Shown here one piece after another: positions 59,721 to 64,000 of a stretch of DNA of 64,000 bases; position 1 is the stretch's first letter; each line of letters starts with the position of its first letter. Made by a program: the position numbers and the translations under genes. A model generated the notes under the pieces. That model saw only the letters and a list, made by a program, of their open reading frames with translations. It had not been told where the DNA came from and ran no database searches. The stretch is taken from NCBI GenBank assembly GCA_020630975.1, contig JAHDID010000005.1, positions 63,493-127,492 on the forward strand. Reading direction: 5' to 3'. The stretch is from Verrucomicrobiota bacterium (GTDB lineage Bacteria > Verrucomicrobiota > Verrucomicrobiia > Verrucomicrobiales > DEV007).

Positions 59721-60659
59721 TTGAACATCTCAATTCCAGTTACCATCCTTGCCGGCGGCGAGAGTCGGCCAGGTCGATTGCCTGAGGGTGAGGAGCATCA
59801 GCACTCGATACCTAGCTGCAAGGGAGCGGAGGTGAAGATCGATGGCAAGCCGCTGATTGCCTGGTTGGTGGAGGCATTTAATGGAGCGGAAGGGTACGGA
59901 CCAGTAACGATCGCGGGTCCTGAGGAGGTTTATGCGGCTTTGGAGTTGGGAGCACAGATTTGCGATACTCATGGCAGTATCGGGAAAAACCTAGAGAACG
60001 CGATCGCCTATCATCGGGAGATTTATGGCGATACGACTCCTATGGCTTTGATCAGCTGCGATGTCATGCTGACGAGCGAGGAACTTTCCGAGCTGCGGGA
60101 GCACTATGAGACGATTCGAGAGGGGAATACCTTTTGGATGCCATTTGTCAAAAAGCCGATCGACCCTGAGGAGCTGGGAGCCTTTGACTGGAAGCCCACC
60201 TACCAGCTCTGTGAAGCGAAGGATGCCGATCCGATCAATATCCTCCCCGGGCACACCGCTATCTTCCGCTGTGATAAGGTCGACTGGCCGTTATTACTGA
60301 GGCTGGCTGAGCTTTCCTACGAGACCAAAAATCTCAATATCTCAACCCGCCGTAGCACGCTAGCTCGTCGCATTTTGTTCGAGCTGATCCAGACGGATTT
60401 CAGGCAGCTTCTTCGGCTGCGGAAGCCTTACTACACTTATGCGATTCTCAAGAATGGGCTGCGTCTCGCGCGTGAGCTGAAGAGTGGCAAAATCGTGGTG
60501 AGTGAGTTGGCCGACATGGTCCGAGAGATGTTTCATCGCAGAGATTTGGGAGAGCCCGGTACGGTATTTTTTCCGATCGTCGATCTCCTAGCGTTGGCGG
60601 AAGATATCGATACCGAGGAGGAAGCAGCGGCTGTTCAGCAGCAGCGCTCGGATTCGTAG
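59721..60659 (+). CDS. Nucleotidyltransferase-like protein (NTP_transferase fold)
   Basis: 312 aa starting with TTG 59721 (no ATG nearby; the N-terminus must begin here to include the first strand). VTILAGGESRPGRLP fits the nucleotide-binding loop of sugar-nucleotidyltransferases (LAGGxGxR), and LISCDVML matches the metal Asp strand. The C-terminal half is helical and unfamiliar. It could activate a sugar or be a glycosyltransferase regulator; substrate unknown. Confidence 0.65.
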   Translation: MNISIPVTILAGGESRPGRLPEGEEHQHSIPSCKGAEVKIDGKPLIAWLVEAFNGAEGYGPVTIAGPEEVYAALELGAQICDTHGSIGKNLENAIAYHREIYGDTTPMALISCDVMLTSEELSELREHYETIREGNTFWMPFVKKPIDPEELGAFDWKPTYQLCEAKDADPINILPGHTAIFRCDKVDWPLLLRLAELSYETKNLNISTRRSTLARRILFELIQTDFRQLLRLRKPYYTYAILKNGLRLARELKSGKIVVSELADMVREMFHRRDLGEPGTVFFPIVDLLALAEDIDTEEEAAAVQQQRSDS

Positions 60660-60710
60660 GGGGCTTGAGAATAAGGAGGTGTTACTCAGAAGAGGACGGC
60701 TAAAAATTCT

Positions 60711-60750
60711 ATTTGCAAATGCAGGAAGGTGCATAAATTTGCAAAAGCGT
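60711..60750 (+). promoter_or_regulatory. Possible operator of the LacI-type regulator
   Basis: TTTGCAAATGCA (60712-60723) and TGCATAAATTTGCAAA (60730-60745) form an imperfect inverted repeat, with more TTGCA/TGCA words following. It lies just before the LacI start at 60768, as expected for autoregulation. Confidence 0.4.
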
Positions 60751-60767
60751 GCACAGTATTGCAATTA

Positions 60768-61814
60768 ATGAGGGATTCAGTCGTAAATCAGCAACTTATC
60801 GCCGAACAGCTGAATTTGTCGCGCACTACTGTCTCACGCTGTTTCACCAATCATCCGGGAATTAGTCCAGATACTCGGAGTCGAGTGTTTAAGTTGGCTG
60901 CTTCGCTGGGGTACACCTACCAAGAGGGTAGGACGGGAAAAAAGAGCGAGCGGAAGACCTTGCTGAACTATGGTGTGTTGATCTGCACAGATCCGGATAG
61001 CTATGCAGATGCAGATTATGAAAACCCCGGGGCAGCTCTGTTATCAGGTGTGTCCGAGTCGGCTCAACTGCAAAAAGCGAAACTCGATATTAACTATGTT
61101 CGCCCTAGAGAATCGAGCTTGAGAGGAGCGTCTTACTTGGGCATCGTTGGGCTGCAAGACCGTGAGTGGGATGGGGTGATATTGATCTATCCTTTTCCCG
61201 AGGTGGTGATCGAAAAACTGGATAAGCTTTTCCCTGTCGTATCCCTAGTCGAACAATTCACCAAGATTACGCTAAACAGTGTCGATGTGAATCATAATCG
61301 CGGCGTGGAACTAGCAGTCGAGCATTTGCGCAACAAAGGGCACGACCGAATCGGTTTTCTCACTCATTCTTACGATGTTTCGGCCAAGTGGAGTTTGCGC
61401 CGGCATTCGGCATTTCTAGCAGAGATCGGGCGGCATGGGATCAAAGTCTCCGAGGGTGATATCATCGATCCTTTTACCGCTGCGAATCTCACCAGCGACC
61501 AGATCAACGAGCGAGCGCTGGAGCAGACTCGCCAGGGCGTCACGGCCTGGGTGTGTGCAGCGGATCACCAGGGGTACCTGCTGCACTCGCATCTGAGGCA
61601 GGCTGGGCTCTCCGTCCCAGATGATGTCGCCATCACAGGATTTGATGGGATCAAGCCACCAGACTGGGCGCCTCCGCTTACGACGATTCGCATCCCGTAT
61701 CACGAGATAGGTCTGACAGGTGTGCGGCGGCTCAATGATCTGGTCAATAAACGCTTTGAGACTGCGCAGGACATTTTGATCGGCTGCCAGCTTCAGCAGG
61801 GAGAAACCACGTGA
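60768..61814 (+). CDS. LacI-family transcriptional regulator
   Basis: 348 aa from ATG 60768; GTG 60729 is the alternative (361 aa), but the helix-turn-helix NQQLIAEQLNLSRTTVSR then lies too deep. DNA-binding domain residues about 5-55, with GISPDTRSRVFKLAASLGY hinge region, then a periplasmic-binding-like sugar domain (GVELAVEHLRNKGHDRIGF, VPDDVAITGFDG). Likely controls the neighbouring glycosidase, 28 bases away. Confidence 0.9.
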   Translation: MRDSVVNQQLIAEQLNLSRTTVSRCFTNHPGISPDTRSRVFKLAASLGYTYQEGRTGKKSERKTLLNYGVLICTDPDSYADADYENPGAALLSGVSESAQLQKAKLDINYVRPRESSLRGASYLGIVGLQDREWDGVILIYPFPEVVIEKLDKLFPVVSLVEQFTKITLNSVDVNHNRGVELAVEHLRNKGHDRIGFLTHSYDVSAKWSLRRHSAFLAEIGRHGIKVSEGDIIDPFTAANLTSDQINERALEQTRQGVTAWVCAADHQGYLLHSHLRQAGLSVPDDVAITGFDGIKPPDWAPPLTTIRIPYHEIGLTGVRRLNDLVNKRFETAQDILIGCQLQQGETT

Positions 61815-61842
61815 CTCAATAACTACCTACCGATTTCGAACT

Positions 61843-63156
61843 ATGCAAAAACTCATAACAACCGCGATTGTTTTTCAATTGGCTATGCTCTCGGTGATGG
61901 CTGAGGAAGCCTATCAGCTGACAGGGAAAGCCTGGGGAGCCCTAGGATCTAAAAACTGGGACGAAGTCGAGCGACTGGCTAATCGATCCGCCAATCAGTG
62001 GGGGGAACATGCTCGGAGGCAGAATAATGGCTTAGCTAAAATGCCAAACACTCAAGAGGCGAAGAAACTCAATAGTCTCAACGAAGTGGCCACCATCACC
62101 TACCTAAAGGGTGAGGCGCTATTCAAGAAGGGCGATCGAGAGGGGGCGCTGGCTGCTTACTACACGCTTTTGGCAGACTACAACTACGGTCAAATTTGGG
62201 ACAATGGTGGCTGGTACTGGTCGCCGGCGAATGCCGCTCGTGAGCGGATCGCAGAGATCATGCCGGGTAGTCAAAAGGAGGTAGGTATCGATACCGAGCC
62301 GCTGAGTGAAACACTCAGGCTGCCGGGCAAGAAGGGGATTTGCTTCACTCTGCGAGAGTCGGGCGATGGTGGAGCCAACAGAAATCTCCCCAGAATCGAG
62401 GCCACCAATTCCTACTGGAATTACTCCTGGGGTTCTCAGCGGATCGCTCAGCAACCCGAGGACTTGGAGTTTATGCCGATGACCTGGGGCGCTTGGAGCA
62501 ATGAGGGATTTGCCAAAGATATCGCCAAAAATATCAAACCCCAGATCGAAGCCGGTCAGGCAAAGCGAATACTCGGTTTCAACGAGCCGGATAAAAAAGA
62601 GCAGGCCAATATGCCCTACCAAGCGGCTCTGAAATATTGGCCCATGCTGGAGGAGCTGGGCCTGCCTCTGTGTAGCCCGGCGTGTGCCAATCCGTTGAGT
62701 GATATCGATGAAAGTACCCAGGGCGTGCGTGGCACCTGGATGCGCGACTTCATGCGCGAGGCCGATAAGCGAAACTATCGAATCGACTATATCGGGGTGC
62801 ACTGGTACGGCAGTACCAATGCTCGATCTTTCAAAGAAAGAATGGTGCAAGTCTACGAAGCCTATGGTCGACGCCCGCTATTGATCTCCGAGTTTGCCGT
62901 GGCCGACTGGAATGCCAAGCGGCCCGAGGATAATCAGCACCAGCGTGCCGATGTGCTGAAATTCATGAAAGACGTCATCCCCTGGATGGAAAAGCAAAAT
63001 TGGATCGCTGGGTATTGCTGGTTCTCATTCGAGGATGGCGATCGCAATGGAACTTGCTCAGCTCTATTTGATAAGGACGAAAAACTGACTGCTTTGGGTA
63101 GATATTACCAGAGTGTCACTGTAGAAAACCCAGATGGAGATCAATCCATCAAGTAA
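61843..63156 (+). CDS. GH128-like (Asl1) glycoside hydrolase, secreted
   Basis: 437 aa with a signal peptide. Residues 20-150 form a TPR-like helical domain with repeated Trp (NWDEVERLANRSA, YNYGQIWDNGGWYW). The C-terminal TIM-barrel matches the Asl1/GH128 family: GFNEPDKKEQANM (acid/base Glu), DYIGVHWYG, ISEFAVADW (nucleophile Glu) and WFSFEDGDRNGTCSALFD. These act on beta-1,3-glucans. Located right after a LacI-type regulator, so probably sugar-controlled. Confidence 0.85.
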   Translation: MQKLITTAIVFQLAMLSVMAEEAYQLTGKAWGALGSKNWDEVERLANRSANQWGEHARRQNNGLAKMPNTQEAKKLNSLNEVATITYLKGEALFKKGDREGALAAYYTLLADYNYGQIWDNGGWYWSPANAARERIAEIMPGSQKEVGIDTEPLSETLRLPGKKGICFTLRESGDGGANRNLPRIEATNSYWNYSWGSQRIAQQPEDLEFMPMTWGAWSNEGFAKDIAKNIKPQIEAGQAKRILGFNEPDKKEQANMPYQAALKYWPMLEELGLPLCSPACANPLSDIDESTQGVRGTWMRDFMREADKRNYRIDYIGVHWYGSTNARSFKERMVQVYEAYGRRPLLISEFAVADWNAKRPEDNQHQRADVLKFMKDVIPWMEKQNWIAGYCWFSFEDGDRNGTCSALFDKDEKLTALGRYYQSVTVENPDGDQSIK

Positions 63157-63177
63157 CTAACTAAACGTGTCATAACT

Positions 63178-64000
63178 ATGGAACAAGCACCCATACCACC
63201 AGCTGCCGGACCTGTGTCCGACGAGGTGGCTATCAATAACCTGATGGAGTCCTGTGCAGCCGTGCGACAGGAGCTGTCGAAGGTGATCGTAGGTCAGGAG
63301 GAGGTCGTCGAGCAGCTGATGACCGTGTTGCTAGCCCGCGGTCACGCACTACTAGAGGGGGTGCCCGGTCTTGCCAAAACCCTACTGATCAGCACGCTTG
63401 CCGATTGTATGCATTTGGGATTCAAACGGGTCCAGTTTACCCCCGATCTGATGCCCAGCGATATCCTCGGCTCCGAGGTGCTGCAGGATGATCCTGAGAC
63501 TGGCGAGCGCCGGTTCAAGTTTGTCAAAGGGCCGATCTTTACCAACATCATGCTCGCGGACGAGATCAATCGTACGCCACCCAAGACTCAGGCCGCACTA
63601 CTCGAGGCGATGGCTGAGAAGCGAGTATCGGCTGGTAGTGAAGAGTTTCAGTTAGCGCCGCCGTTCTTTGTACTGGCTACGCAGAACCCTGTGGAGCAGG
63701 AGGGGACCTACCCATTGCCTGAGGCGCAGCTGGACCGATTTCTCTACAAGATCATGGTCGACTACCCAGTGCGCGACGAGGAGATCGCTATCGTCAAGCA
63801 AGTCAGTAACGATGGTGGCGAAAGGCCGTCTGCGGTGATGAGTCAGCAGCAAGTACTAGAGGCGCAGAATGTAGTCCGCCGAGTGGTGGTGCCCGATGCG
63901 ATCGTCGGCTATGCCACTGACTTGATTCGTGCCACGCGGATTCGACAGGACTCGGCGCCAGATTTTGTCAAGGAGACGGTATCCTGGGGGGCGGGTCCTC
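63178..64000 (+). CDS. moxR: MoxR-family AAA+ ATPase (cut at window end)
   Basis: Starts at ATG 63178 and runs off the right edge (274 codons visible). Walker A GVPGLAKTLL, Walker B IMLADEINRTPP and ATQNPVEQEGTY are intact. Diverged from the copy at 638. Presumably heads another DUF58/VWA operon outside the window. Confidence 0.93.
   Translation, partial: MEQAPIPPAAGPVSDEVAINNLMESCAAVRQELSKVIVGQEEVVEQLMTVLLARGHALLEGVPGLAKTLLISTLADCMHLGFKRVQFTPDLMPSDILGSEVLQDDPETGERRFKFVKGPIFTNIMLADEINRTPPKTQAALLEAMAEKRVSAGSEEFQLAPPFFVLATQNPVEQEGTYPLPEAQLDRFLYKIMVDYPVRDEEIAIVKQVSNDGGERPSAVMSQQQVLEAQNVVRRVVVPDAIVGYATDLIRATRIRQDSAPDFVKETVSWGAGP

Overview
The window looks like chromosome from a free-living, Gram-negative member of the Verrucomicrobia (Rubritalea/Verrucomicrobiales-like). 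This is inferred from gene content: MoxR/DUF58/VWA operons, a DUF1592-family cytochrome-like protein, SHD1-like domains, a ThuA-like lipoprotein, a golvesin-tailed FAD oxidoreductase, a Gfo/Idh/MocA oxidoreductase, and a short ATP synthase delta subunit. Many highly expressed genes lack a clear Shine-Dalgarno sequence. UGA serves as an ordinary stop in several genes (for example those ending at 3314, 26789 and 61814).

Layout. 0.6-9.7 kb holds a MoxR-DUF58-VWA-VWA-TPR-giant protein operon (aerotolerance/Bat-like). 9.9-10.8 kb is a cell-wall amidase. 11.0-21.6 kb is rplA-rplJ-rplL-rpoB-rpoC with terminators after rplL and rpoC. 22-38 kb is an accessory, defence-like island. 38.2-39.7 kb carries two adjacent selenoprotein genes. 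40-51 kb mixes metabolic and surface genes (NrnA-like phosphoesterase, Gfo/Idh/MocA, DUF1592 protein, FAD oxidoreductase, ThuA-like lipoprotein). 51.25-58.0 kb is the F-type ATP synthase operon atpB-E-F-H-A-G-D-C. 58.1-58.6 kb is a tandem repeat array. 58.7-63.2 kb has a lipoprotein, a nucleotidyltransferase-like protein, a LacI regulator and a GH128-like glycosidase. A second MoxR gene runs off the right edge.

Most notable are three genes that read in frame through UGA. Each UGA is followed at 18-27 nt by a stem with a small apical loop containing GU, which is the bacterial SECIS arrangement. They are a TPR protein of the Bat-like operon (5236-5919, one Sec in a UxxC tail), a secreted thioredoxin-like/SHD1 protein with a UxxU motif (38264-38959), and a secreted protein with two metal-binding-type (HMA) domains and four in-frame UGAs (39161-39736). 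Three of those four hairpins share the same distance and all four share the same CAGUCUG apex.

The island at 22-38 kb contains four TIR proteins. One is an LRR-Roc/COR-TIR protein translationally coupled (ATGA overlap) to an FGE/C-type-lectin protein; a second such protein follows. The 3' ends of these two genes differ almost only at first and second codon positions, which is the signature of diversity-generating retroelement (DGR) variable regions. No reverse transcriptase or template repeat is visible in the window, so diversification, if active, would act from elsewhere in the genome. Next to them are two paralogous TIR-SLOG (Thoeris ThsA-like) proteins flanking a zinc-peptidase-like gene, and a double-lipase gene.

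Smaller features include a 160-bp MITE-like palindrome with a 5-bp target duplication (39830-39989) and a 21-bp-spaced TGTACCCTATT repeat found in three intergenic regions.
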